Of a stretch of DNA of 64,000 nt, positions 53,285 to 62,383 are shown in pieces. A program made the translations under genes and the position numbers. The DNA comes from Sabellastarte sp. h YS-2021 (lineage: Eukaryota; Annelida; Polychaeta; Sabellida; Sabellidae): assembly GCA_964017235.1 (NCBI GenBank), contig OZ024939.1:45114241-45178240 (forward strand), written 5' to 3'. Under the pieces are notes generated by a model, which worked only from the letters and a program-made list of their open reading frames with translations, made no database searches and was not told the DNA's origin. Every line of letters begins with the position of its first letter. The first letter of the stretch is position 1.

Positions 53285-53362
53285 AACAATCAAACACCTC
53301 CACCACTCCATTAACCAATCAATGACATCATTAACAAATCATGTCATCAACCAATCAAATAG
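53285..53362 (-). repeat. Right CCAAT-box array of P2 (inverted relative to the left)
   Basis: ATTAACCAATCAATGACATCA and CATGTCATCAACCAATCAAA are inverted versions of the left-end GATTGGTTGATGA-TGTCA units; CATCAACCAATCAAAT is identical to the complement of 47,980-47,996. Degenerate terminal inverted repeats are the simplest reading. Confidence 0.6.
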
Positions 53363-53365
53363 ATA

Positions 53366-54955
53366 TTCCAAGTTATTAAAGTTTTGCTGCTTCGCTCTTT
53401 TAAGTATCCATATAAAATAATAAACAAAGTAAAAACAAAGAGCATGAATTGTTTTATATGGATATATATATTTTATTTTATATGGATACTTAAAAGAGCG
53501 AAGCAGCAAAACTTTAATAACTTGGAATATCTATGTGACAAAAAAGCTGCCATTATGAGGAACTTTATATCTCAATTCCACAGAAAATTGTGTGTTTTCG
53601 TGACAAGTTATAGTGATGCAGTTCAGCGTGAGGCAAGGAGAAAGGGTTTAGCTACCTTCAACAAAACCAGATTTGCATCTCACAGAAGATTTCTTGTATC
53701 TTGTTTGGATAAAAAAGTGGTTCCAAATGGGTTTTTGTTGAAATTCCATGGACAGTCTTTGAAGTGTCGGAAAATTGTGAAAAATTGTTCCTTCAATCTG
53801 ATGAGGGATAGCCTTAGAGAAAACAACTTCAAGTTACAGAGACATTCAAAGGACATTGATTATAGTACAGAGAAACTTAAGGTTTGGTGTACTTCTATTG
53901 AGTTTGGTGAAATTTGTCAATACATCCATCAGTGCAATAAAGAACTTCATGTGATATTTGAAGAGATTAAATCAAAGAAGTTGAAAAGTTTACTTCCTCC
54001 GGTCAAAGAAATTTCTGAAAATAAACTTGTTGTAACTATTCCATCTGATCTTCCTTTGGACAGTTCAGAGTGTAGTCTTCTTGGCAAAGGTCTAGGATTT
54101 GTACCTACCAATAGGAAGCCTGAGAAGTTTCAAAGTCTTCAAGATCTTTCCAAATTTTATAGAAAAATTAGACTCCACGCTTTCTTTAATAATTTGGACC
54201 AGACAATTGAAGACAGACTACAGACAGGATTTTCCCAAGAGGATGAGTTTACAAGGCTTGAGAAAAGAAATTCTACTTTTACACCACGTGAGGGACAATT
54301 TGAGGACAATGAGCAAAAGGCCCTGAAAAGACTAAGACAGAGGAAAGATATTGTGATTAAGCCAGCAGACAAAGGGGGTGCAGTTGTTGTGTGGAGAAAG
54401 GATTTGTACCAAAAAGAAGCAGAGCAACAGTTGTCAAATGAACATTTTTATACACGTTTAGAGACAGATAGGACTGATGAAATTAACACGTTTATCAAGA
54501 GTGAAATAGATTCAATGATATGTGCAAGAGACCTTCCAGATACGGCAGCAGCTTTATTGGTTGAGAAACCGAAATGTAGCAATTTTTATATTTTGGACCA
54601 GACAATTGATGACAGACTACAGACAGGATTTTCCCAAGAGGATGAGTTTACAAGAACTGTATGTACTGGTCACAGTTTCTGAAGTAGTGCGAATTTCCTT
54701 GAGATTGTGTGTCAAAATCAGCTGGAATTAGCACATCGGTTTACTACAAAGAAACTGACAGTCATGCTTACCTTAAATATGGTTCCTCCCATCGAAATTC
54801 ATGCAAAAATGCCATTAGATTTTCACAATTTCTCCGTTTGAAGCGCGTGTGTTCTGATAGGCAGGATTTGAAGGCAAAAGAGAAGGAAATTCCTTTCTAA
54901 CGAGAGATTATCCCCAGAAAATTGTTTCTAAGGCCATAGATAAGGTTTTTGTTGA
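53366..54955 (+). mobile_element. Penelope-like element, copy 1 (5' part and internal pieces)
   Basis: An antisense 5' segment (53,366-53,420) is followed by the same segment in sense (53,475-53,526), then the coding start, to about 54,595. There the sequence jumps back: 54,596-54,655 repeats 54,195-54,255. It then skips to the post-catalytic RT region (54,660-54,955). The catalytic RT core is absent. A rearranged, partly deleted copy. Confidence 0.82.
53555..54595 (+). pseudogene. Penelope-like protein, N-terminal and early RT region
   Basis: From the likely start MRNFISQFHRKLCVF (53,555; an earlier in-frame Met lies in the palindromic leader) the frame carries the N-terminal region with NKTRFASHRRFLVSCLDKKV and the PLE signature blocks LLGKGLGFVPT (about 54,085) and DIVIKPADKGGAVVVWRKDL then EQQLSNEHFYTRLETD. 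RT motifs 2-7 that should follow are missing; instead a 60-bp internal duplication ends the frame at 54,682. In intact elements this protein combines RT with a GIY-YIG nuclease. Confidence 0.82.
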
Positions 54956-55525
54956 AACAAATAGAATTTCCTCGTCAAGATTTAGCATGTGAAAATTCTT
55001 CTCCACAATGTCTTTTATTACCTTACTGTGAGAGTTGTATGTAAGGGTAAGTATAACCCTATTCATTTCTTCAGCAGGTTCTTTTTGTTTCAAAGCATCA
55101 GCTCTACTGATATGAGAAACTCTATCTATGGCCTTAGAAACAATATCCTGGGGATAATCTCTCGCTAGAAAGAAATGTTCCATTTCCTTCTCCTTTGCCT
55201 TCAAATCCTGCCTATCATAACATAGGCGCTTTAAACGGAGAAATTGTGAAAATGGAATAGCAGTTTTGCATGACTTTGGATGGGAGGAACCATATTTAAG
55301 GTAAGCATGACTGTCAGTTTCTTTGTAGTAAACTGATGTGCTAATTGCATCTGCTTTGACACACAACTTGATGTCAAGGAAATTCGCACTTACTTCAGAA
55401 ACTGTGAAAGTATATTGAAAGGATGGGTGGAAATTGCTGACAAAATTTATAAATCTATCCAGATTTTCTCTATTCCAAGTTAATAAAGTTATGCTGCTTG
55501 GCTCTTTTTAAATATCCATATAAAA
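54956..55525 (-). mobile_element. Penelope-like element, copy 2 (minus strand fragment)
   Basis: The minus strand begins with the 5' segment (55,525-55,474), jumps to the RT end (NFHPSF-like near 55,420) and reads KADAISTSVYYKETDSHAYL, RLKRLCYDRQDLKAKEKEME and HISRADALKQKEPAEEMNRV down to about 54,960. It mirrors 54,660-54,955 of copy 1, giving ~290-bp inverted arms (centre near 55,036). Non-functional fragment. Confidence 0.8.
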
Positions 55526-57002
55526 TAGTAAACAAAGTAAAAACAAAGAGCGTATAAAATAAATAAATTTATTTAAGCTTTCGGAGCCTCACTCCTTCAT
55601 CAGAAATAGCTTACAATTGTTTAAATTTGAAAAAAAGCTCTTTTTATATGTAAATAAACAAAATTACATCAAAATGACGTTTTAACAAACCAAATCACGT
55701 CATTATTACATAAAACACATATTTAGTCATATTTACGTCATAAATTTTAAGATGACGTCACTAAAAAAAATTTTTTTACTATGACGTCACAAAAATCAAA
55801 ATTTTTAATTTTTTGCAATTTTTCACTATGACGTCACAAAATCGAAAATTTTTAATTTTTTTAAATTTTTTTAAAATTCACTATAATGTCAAAAAAATCC
55901 AAAATTTCTTATATAAGAACAATTTGAGCTATGACAATAAAAATTAATATCCTCAACAAAAGAATTAGAATTAAACAAATTGTAAGAGAGATAACATTTA
56001 TACTACAATTCCATTGTCCCTGTTCATACCCAGTGGGTACACACAGCCAAATTTCATAATGAAGTAACTTTCTTTGATTTTCCTGGCCAAATTACCATTG
56101 ATGTTTTCAAACAGAACTTGCACTCTGAAATGATCTAAACTGTGACCCAAAGAGTTGAAGTGAATAGCTACCTCTTTATGTCTATTCTTGTTCTTGACAT
56201 CTCTCAAGTGTTCTCTTATCCTATCTCCTAACCTTCTTTCTGTTTCCCCAATATAAATCTCTCCACATCTAATACATTCAATGCAATAAATGACATCTTT
56301 GGTGATACAAGAAAAACTGCCTGAAGGAGTAAATTTACCTCTAGGCCCCTCAACTGTGTGTACCTCATTGAAAACAAAGGGACATGTAAGACAATGTTTT
56401 CTACCACATGGCAAAGTTATGCCAGACACATCTTTGGAACTGAATTTAGAGTGGACCAGTATGTCTCTTATGTTCCTGTCCCTACGGTATGAAATCAGAG
56501 GTTTTTCTTGAAACAAATAACCCACTTCCTCGTCTAGATTTAGCATGTGGAAATTCTTCTCCACAATGTCTTTGATTGCCTTACTGTGAGAGTTGTATCT
56601 AAGGGTAAGTATAACCCTATTCATTTCTTCAGCAGGTTCTTTTTGTTTCAAAGCATCAGCTCTACTGATATGAGAAACTCTATCTTTGGCCTTAGAGACA
56701 ATATTCTGGGGATAATCTCTTGCTAGAAAGAAATGTTCCATTTCCTTCTCTTTTGTCTTCAAATCCTGCCTATCAGAACATAGGCGCTTCAAACGGAGAA
56801 ATTGTGAAAATGGAATAGCATTTTTACAGGACTTAGGATGGGAGGAACCATATTTAAGGTATGCATGACTGTCAGTTTCTTTGTAGTAAACCGATGTGCT
56901 AATTGCATCTGCTTTGACACACAACTTAATGTCAAGGAAATTCACACTGACTTCAGAAACTGTGAAAGTATACTGAAAGGATGGGTGGAAATTGCTAACA
57001 AA
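55523..57002 (-). mobile_element. Penelope-like element, copy 3 (3' half, left arm of inverted pair)
   Basis: Minus-strand 3' half: end of RT, linker, GIY-YIG nuclease, 3' UTR with three CRE palindromes, hammerhead-like core and terminal sequence. Its 3' terminus runs directly into the 5' segment of copy 2, so copies 3 and 2 sit head to tail and share a pseudo-LTR-like junction. The arm mirrors 57,070-58,549. Confidence 0.88.
55579..55603 (-). ncRNA. Hammerhead-like core at Penelope-like 3' end (copy 3)
   Basis: Minus strand: CUGAUGA, stem II GGAG/CUCC with a UGAGG loop, then GAAA, as in hammerhead ribozymes known at PLE ends. An outer helix (UAAGCU/AGCUUA) can also form. A clear stem I and cleavage site were not found, so activity is uncertain. 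Confidence 0.5.
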
Positions 57003-57080
57003 AAGATATATTGATGATATTTTGGGTGCAACTTCAATGTCTAGAGAAGATCTTGATAAATTTATTACCTTTGTTAGCAA
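55998..57080 (-). CDS. Penelope-like RT end plus GIY-YIG endonuclease (open frame)
   Basis: A 360-codon frame. The first ~27 residues come from the loop and opposite arm and are not natural. Then come FVSNFHPSFQYTFTVSEVSV and NFLDIKLCVKADAISTSVYY (RT end), a linker, a cysteine cluster CGRKHCLTCPF near residue 225, and the GIY-YIG domain: DVIYCIECIRCGEIYIGETE at about 262-281 with R in LGDRIREHL near 287. The cysteine cluster before GIY-YIG points to a Neptune-like clade. The nuclease nicks the target for priming. The frame lacks YIDD, which lies in the loop on the other strand, so it is a partial protein. Confidence 0.85.
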   Translation of the reverse strand: MLTKVINLSRSSLDIEVAPKISSIYLFVSNFHPSFQYTFTVSEVSVNFLDIKLCVKADAISTSVYYKETDSHAYLKYGSSHPKSCKNAIPFSQFLRLKRLCSDRQDLKTKEKEMEHFFLARDYPQNIVSKAKDRVSHISRADALKQKEPAEEMNRVILTLRYNSHSKAIKDIVEKNFHMLNLDEEVGYLFQEKPLISYRRDRNIRDILVHSKFSSKDVSGITLPCGRKHCLTCPFVFNEVHTVEGPRGKFTPSGSFSCITKDVIYCIECIRCGEIYIGETERRLGDRIREHLRDVKNKNRHKEVAIHFNSLGHSLDHFRVQVLFENINGNLARKIKESYFIMKFGCVYPLGMNRDNGIVV

Positions 57081-57579
57081 TTTCCACCCATCCTTTCAAT
57101 ATACTTTCACAGTTTCTGAAGTCAGTGTGAATTTCCTTGACATTAAGTTGTGTGTCAAAGCAGATGCAATTAGCACATCGGTTTACTACAAAGAAACTGA
57201 CAGTCATGCATACCTTAAATATGGTTCCTCCCATCCTAAGACCTGTAAAAATGCTATTCCATTTTCACAATTCCTCCGTTTGAAGCGCCTATGTTCTGAT
57301 AGGCAGGATTTGAAGACAAAAGAGAAGGAAATGGAACATTTCTTTCTAGCAAGAGATTATCCCCAGAATATTGTCTCTAAGGCCAAAGATAGAGTTTCTC
57401 ATATCAGTAGAGCTGATGCTTTGAAACAAAAAGAACCTGCTGAAGAAATGAATAGGGTTATACTTACCCTTACATACAACTCTCACAGTAAGGCAATCAA
57501 AGACATTGTGGAGAAGAATTTCCACATGCTAAATCTAGACGAGGAAGTGGGTTATTTGTTTCAAGAAAAACCTCTCTGA
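56992..57579 (+). pseudogene. Penelope-like RT catalytic end and linker (copy 4)
   Basis: RYIDDILGATSM carries RT motif C; then DLDKFITFVSNFHPSF, KADAISTSVYYKETDSHAYL and the linker to HMLNLDEEVGYLFQEKP. A frameshift near 57,570 separates it from the nuclease part, although the opposite arm is open there, so the arms are not perfectly identical. Confidence 0.8.
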
Positions 57580-57679
57580 TTTCATACCGTAGGGACAGGA
57601 ACATAAGAGACATACTGGTCCACTCTAAATTCAGTTCCAAAGATGTGTCTGGCATAACTTTGCCATGTGGTAGAAAACG

Positions 57680-58075
57680 TTGTCTACATGTCCCTTTGTT
57701 TTCAATGAGGTACACACAGTTGAGGGGCCTAGAGGTAAATTTACTCCTTCAGGCAGTTTTTCTTGTATCACCAAAGATGTCATTTATTGCATTGAATGTA
57801 TTAGATGTGGAGAGATTTATATTGGGGAAACAGAAAGAAGGTTAGGAGATAGGATAAGAGAACACTTGAGAGATGTCAAGAACAAGAATAGACATAAAGA
57901 GGTAGCTATTCATTTCAACTCTTTGGGTCACAGTTTAGATCATTTCAGAGTGCAAGTTCTGTTTGAAAACATCAATGGTAATTTGGCCAGGAAAATCAAA
58001 GAAAGTTACTTCATTATGAAATTTGGCTGTGTGTACCCACTGGGTATGAACAGGGACAATGGAATTGTAGTATAA
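57680..58075 (+). pseudogene. Penelope-like GIY-YIG endonuclease (copy 4)
   Basis: CPFVFNEVHTVEGPRGKF, then DVIYCIECIRCGEIYIGETE, RRLGDRIREHLRDVKNKNRH and the C-terminal KESYFIMKFGCVYPLGMNRD. The catalytic domain is complete; the cysteine cluster just upstream is in a different frame owing to a small indel near 57,675. Same protein end as copy 3. Confidence 0.82.
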
Positions 58076-58236
58076 ATGTTATCTCTCTTACAATTTGTTT
58101 AATTCTAATTCTTTTGTTGAGGATATTAATTTTTATTGTCATAGCTCAAATTGTTCTTATATAAGAAATTTTGGATTTTTTTGACATTATAGTGAATTTT
58201 AAAAAAATTTGAAAAAATTAAAAATTTTCGATTTTG

Positions 58237-58321
58237 TGACGTCATAGTGAAAAATTGCAAAAAATTAAAAATTTTGATTTTTGTGACGTCATAGTAAAAA
58301 AATTTTTTTTTAGTGACGTCA
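58237..58321 (+). promoter_or_regulatory. Three CRE palindromes in the Penelope-like 3' region
   Basis: TGACGTCA at 58,237, 58,284 and 58,314, mirrored at 55,753, 55,782 and 55,829 in the other arm. Consensus CREB/ATF sites; no transcription evidence. Confidence 0.6.
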
Positions 58322-58470
58322 TCTTAAAATTTATGACGTAAATATGGCTAAATATGTGTTTTATGTAATAATGACGTGATTTGGTTTGTTAAAACGTCAT
58401 TTTGATGTAATTTTGTTTATTTACATATAAAAAGAGCTTTTTTTCAAATTTAAACAATTGTAAGCTATTT

Positions 58471-58495
58471 CTGATGAAGGAGTGAGGCTCCGAAA
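58471..58495 (+). ncRNA. Hammerhead-like core at Penelope-like 3' end (copy 4)
   Basis: CTGATGA (58,471-58,477), GGAG/CTCC stem and GAAA (58,492-58,495), identical to copy 3. Followed by the 16-base AT palindrome and the terminal sequence that touches P1'. Confidence 0.5.
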
Positions 58496-58545
58496 GCTTA
58501 AATAAATTTATTTATTTTATACGCTCTTTGTTTTTACTTTGTTTA

Positions 58546-59202
58546 CTATTTCATAAATCTAAAGTCATTTAAAGACTGGAACAGTTTAAGGTTGGCAGAA
58601 ACTCCATTAAGAATGGCTCTATTTTCCCCTTGACAAATATCTAGATATAAACATCCCTCAATATTGGCTGCATCTCCATCTTTGGTAGGTCTTCCCCTTT
58701 CTGTATATCCACTATTGCTCCCTATATATTCTAATTCATCTAAATGTCCTGCCTGATCCTTAAAAAACATGGCTGCCTGAGCCTGTGATAATATCGTATT
58801 GTTGCTAGATCCTAAGAGTAGATCGATAAGTGCCTTATAAGGATAATTAACACCAACATCCGGTGAGATAAGTTTCTGATTTAATGATAAATCAACCTGT
58901 CTGAAAATGGAATGTAAAGTAAAATTAACACGGGATACTTGATTACAATTAGGTGTGGGATCACCATTGAGAGTTCTGTCTTTAATCTTATATCCTTCCT
59001 CATCTGTGATTATATATTTTATACGTAGTTTGCTCTTTCCTAGACTAATGTAGTCTACAGAAGTTCCTGGTATACTAAATTCTATAACACTTCCCTCTGA
59101 TATTGCTGCAATAGGATTGTAATCTACCCAGTATTCTTTAACAATCGTCTTATCAGTAGGAGGTGGAGCAAATAGAGAAAGCGAGGTTTGCACTACATCC
59201 AT
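58546..59202 (-). pseudogene. Major capsid protein remnant (P1')
   Basis: Identical in translation to the P1 copy at 27,080-27,736 (MDVVQTSLSLFAPPPTD start), including the same end at the Penelope-like terminus. Fossil. Confidence 0.75.
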
Positions 59203-59245
59203 ATGGAACTGTATTTGATTACCTTATTTTTAAAAAAAATTTTTA

Positions 59246-59976
59246 CTTGTCACGTTTGCTTTTTTTATCTTTTCCCCTTGCTTTGTCACCTTCTTCTTCT
59301 TTTTGATTGAGGATCTGTTAGACTTGCTTTTACCCCTATCTTTTCCTCCTATTTGAAAACTTTTTGCTTTTTGCCCTCTATTTATATCTGACTAGAATCT
59401 AACCTCACTTTTAGCCTCTTCAACTGCTGCCTGTGTTGGATTGACTATTGAAATATCAATGTTTTTATTGCTTTTATTCTTTTCATTCTCCTCTTCACTA
59501 TCTAGAACATAATTTTTGGACAGGTCCATTTTACCTTCTATACATTTTTGACAAAACTTTAAATATTTATTGATAACTTTTTCCTTCTTTTCTTTCTTAG
59601 ATGCAAAGTTAATTCAACCACTCCAGTTAAACTACTCACAAAACGAAGGTTCTTATTCTTTATATATATACCGATTCGACTGAAATTTTTGGTTTTAACT
59701 GGTAAATAGTAAATTTTATTAAATATTTGGTATTTACTGGAATTGGGTTTAGGTAACAACCTTAAAACACTTTGCATTGAGTTCCTAACATAAGAATAAT
59801 CTACAATATCTGAAAGTAAATATAATGTTTCATTAGTGACAGTACTCGCAGAGAAATCACAAATCCCAACCACCCAGTCTCCACTTAAAGTAGTTCTCTC
59901 AGGCAACTCGACGGTAAAATTGGAAGCTCTGTTATTCGGATGAAAGTTTAAGGAATCTATAGAAGATAAAAAAATG
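59246..59976 (-). pseudogene. Basic protein and minor capsid remnants (P1')
   Basis: Duplicate of 27,780-28,510: lysine-rich core-like protein (about 59,246-59,546) and penton-like protein with LSGDWVVGICDFS (about 59,559-59,976). Fossil. Confidence 0.6.
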
Positions 59977-60025
59977 AATGCTGTCCTCCTCCATCCTGAT
60001 TGTTATTTAGAATCCCTAATTATAT

Positions 60026-61066
60026 CATGCTTTATTATATATTTATATCCTATATATTTTCCACCTGTTTTTCTGGAATCCAAGAATTGAACTTTGATGG
60101 CCATCCCTTCCATTTCACTAATATTTCCACCTCTCCACTCTTTTTCTTTCTTTTTTGAGAATTTCTTCAATTTTCTACATTATATCAGAATCTAAAAATG
60201 CTGATTGCAATTCTGGTTCATAAAAAAACCTGTATTACCTCATTATTGTAATCTTTTAACTCATACATGGGTATATTTGGTATAATTTACAATTAACGAC
60301 AGTGAATATTTCCCCAGACCATTTCTCAGTGTATTCTTTATCAAACATATTTTTAGATGACTTATCTTAACCCTATCAGATATCTCGAATTTAAAACTTT
60401 TTGGTTTTAAGGTTTGCATAATTTTCGGATTTTGATATTGTTTTTTGGAGGCGAAATAACTTTTAGGATATTTCAAGTTATCATACTGATTCTTCCATAC
60501 CAAATAAGGAATTTTTTATTTTACATCTTTTGGACTCATTTTAATTGATCTACGCTTCGAATTATTGTAACCGTAAGTAACATCAGGTGGAATACCAACC
60601 CATCTTAAAGTGTCCTTTTCACTTAAATATTTCAGTATTTTACTTCTAATAGTTTTAATAACTCTTTCAGTGTAATTAGCTTTAGTTTTATAATATGTAT
60701 ACAAATGTTTTATGTTATTTTGATTTAATAACCTATTAAAATTTCGGTTTTCATATTCACTTCCTTGGTCAGTTCTTAAGATTTTAGGTTTCCCAATTTT
60801 TTCCTTAATTAGTCTTTGAAATATGTTTATCATTTCTTCCCCTCTTAAGCTTTTCATTTCTGCTGTGTATAAGTATCTAGTAAATATATCTATAAATACT
60901 GCAAAGTAGGAGTAACCATCGTTTTCTTCCTTATATTTCACTATATTAGCAGTATCCCATTGATAATTAGATGCAAAGGCTAGGACTTTAGGTCTTCGAA
61001 AACTCCTTCGAACTGGGTGAAAAGTGGTGTTAATATATATTTGTTCATTCTAAAATTTTTTCAATA
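60026..61066 (-). pseudogene. Integrase core and C-terminal region (P1')
   Basis: Duplicate of 28,560-29,600, with ILRTDQGSEYENRNF and KANYTERVIKTIRSKI as catalytic landmarks in the core (60,516-61,066). One of the few differences between the two copies lies near 60,513. Fossil. Confidence 0.78.
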
Positions 61067-61290
61067 TGATACTTAATTGATACAAGGAGATTGGTTAATC
61101 AGTCAAAATGTTTTCTGGCTATACCTCTTCTCCCCCTTCTGACTTAATAAATTTTTAAAGAATTTTTAGGTAACAAAAAGGGCAAACAGGATATTGACCT
61201 TTATATAGTTAAGAGAATTAGGGGATTAAAGAAAATGTTTATTTTCAATGATTTATTTCATCCTCATTTAATAATTTTTTTTTACTTATT

Positions 61291-61997
61291 TCATTTGTAT
61301 ATTATTGTATCTTCATCAGGAAAGTTTCTAGTTTTCAACATATAAATATCATTAATCACTGGTGACAAATCGATCAGCAGATAACCGAAGGGGGTCTCGG
61401 TTGCATCCAAATAAACATCTGATAATTTCTTTTGAATACCTATTTGTCGTCCAAGTAACTTAATTTGTTGAGTATCCCTGGGATTTTTAAATGAAATAAA
61501 GTAATGAGTATTTAAGGATATATCTCTGCAATATTTACCCTGATGAAATAAATTTTGTAAAATTAACATTACACTAATATTCCTATGATGTGACTCTCTA
61601 CTGAAAAGATTAGCAATAAAAATGTTATTCAAGGCCGGAATCTGGAGGTCATCTATAACTACTATGCTATGCTTAGAATTAGGAAATTGCTTAAAATCTT
61701 CTTTTGAAGGCAATCCCTGTCTGAACTCTATATGTCCATTTGTCTCTTGTTCAAAATTATCCTGCCAGTTGTTATAAAAATAATAGATTTTTTAACCTTT
61801 TCTGTAAACATCTAATTGATATTCTTCAGCAATCTCACTACAAACGTAGATTTACCGGATCCGGTTGGACCACATATAATAGAGGTGAATGGATTTTTAA
61901 AGAGAAAAGGATCCATAAATTGCATTGTCATGGCACTGTACAAGCTGATAAGTGATTTCAGGCCAGATATAACAGGAATCTGACTTTTTTCAATCAA
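61291..61997 (-). pseudogene. Packaging ATPase (P1')
   Basis: Duplicate of 29,825-30,531: Walker A GPTGSGKST near 61,855 and SRESHHRNISVMLILQNLFH. The TATA box is repeated at 62,109-62,116. Fossil. Confidence 0.8.
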
Positions 61998-62383
61998 GAG
62001 GTATCAGTCAAATGGAGAGCAATAATCCACACTGTGTTGGAAAGCTAGCCAATAAAATGTGTGTTGAAAGCAATGTTATCTATGCCAGCTTGCTGCATCT
62101 CCCCTGCTCTTTTATATCTCTTTGCAGACTGGAGTGTGTGAGATTAAGAAATTTGCTCTTTATTTTCACAGTTTTTGTGTAACATTTCTGATTCTAAAAT
62201 GGTAGGCTGCGCAGTGACCTTGGACACGTCTTTTGTGCAATTCAGAAATCGCGAATATAGAACGGCAAATAAAGTAGCGCTGTTGAATTCTATGTACATC
62301 ATCCCTTTGCATACAAATGTAAACAAACAACTCACGGTAAAATAAAACGTAAATTATATGCAGCAAATATAAATGACTTATAG

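Larger units (their letters stand above)
47850..53365 (+). mobile_element. Compact Polinton-like fossil P2
   Basis: Plus-strand gene set in about 5.5 kb: two-helix membrane protein, DDE integrase with chromodomain, hydrophobic protein, acidic protein, minor capsid, basic core-like protein, major capsid, C2H2 finger, packaging ATPase. Inverted CCAAT-box arrays bracket it. I find no DNA polymerase B and no adenovirus-type protease. It is clearly divergent from P1. Broken, with roughly six to ten breaks, so of intermediate age. Confidence 0.82.
57003..58549 (+). mobile_element. Penelope-like element, copy 4 (3' half, right arm of inverted pair)
   Basis: Plus-strand 3' half, mirror image of copy 3 (paired coordinates sum to about 114,072). 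It starts slightly further 5', in the RT core with KRYIDDILGATSMSREDLDK (catalytic YIDD at about 57,007), and ends at 58,549 where Polinton-like P1' begins. Near identity of the arms points to a recent origin or gene conversion. Confidence 0.88.

Noticed and set aside
53384-53554. Start of the Penelope-like protein at the first in-frame Met (53,384)
   Set aside because: This stretch lies in the palindromic antisense/sense 5' segment and is not protein-like; MRNF at 53,555 is a better start.
55998-57080. GIY-YIG protein read as a homing endonuclease or repair nuclease
   Set aside because: It is joined to the end of a Penelope-type RT, and neighbouring copies carry YIDD and the element's termini.
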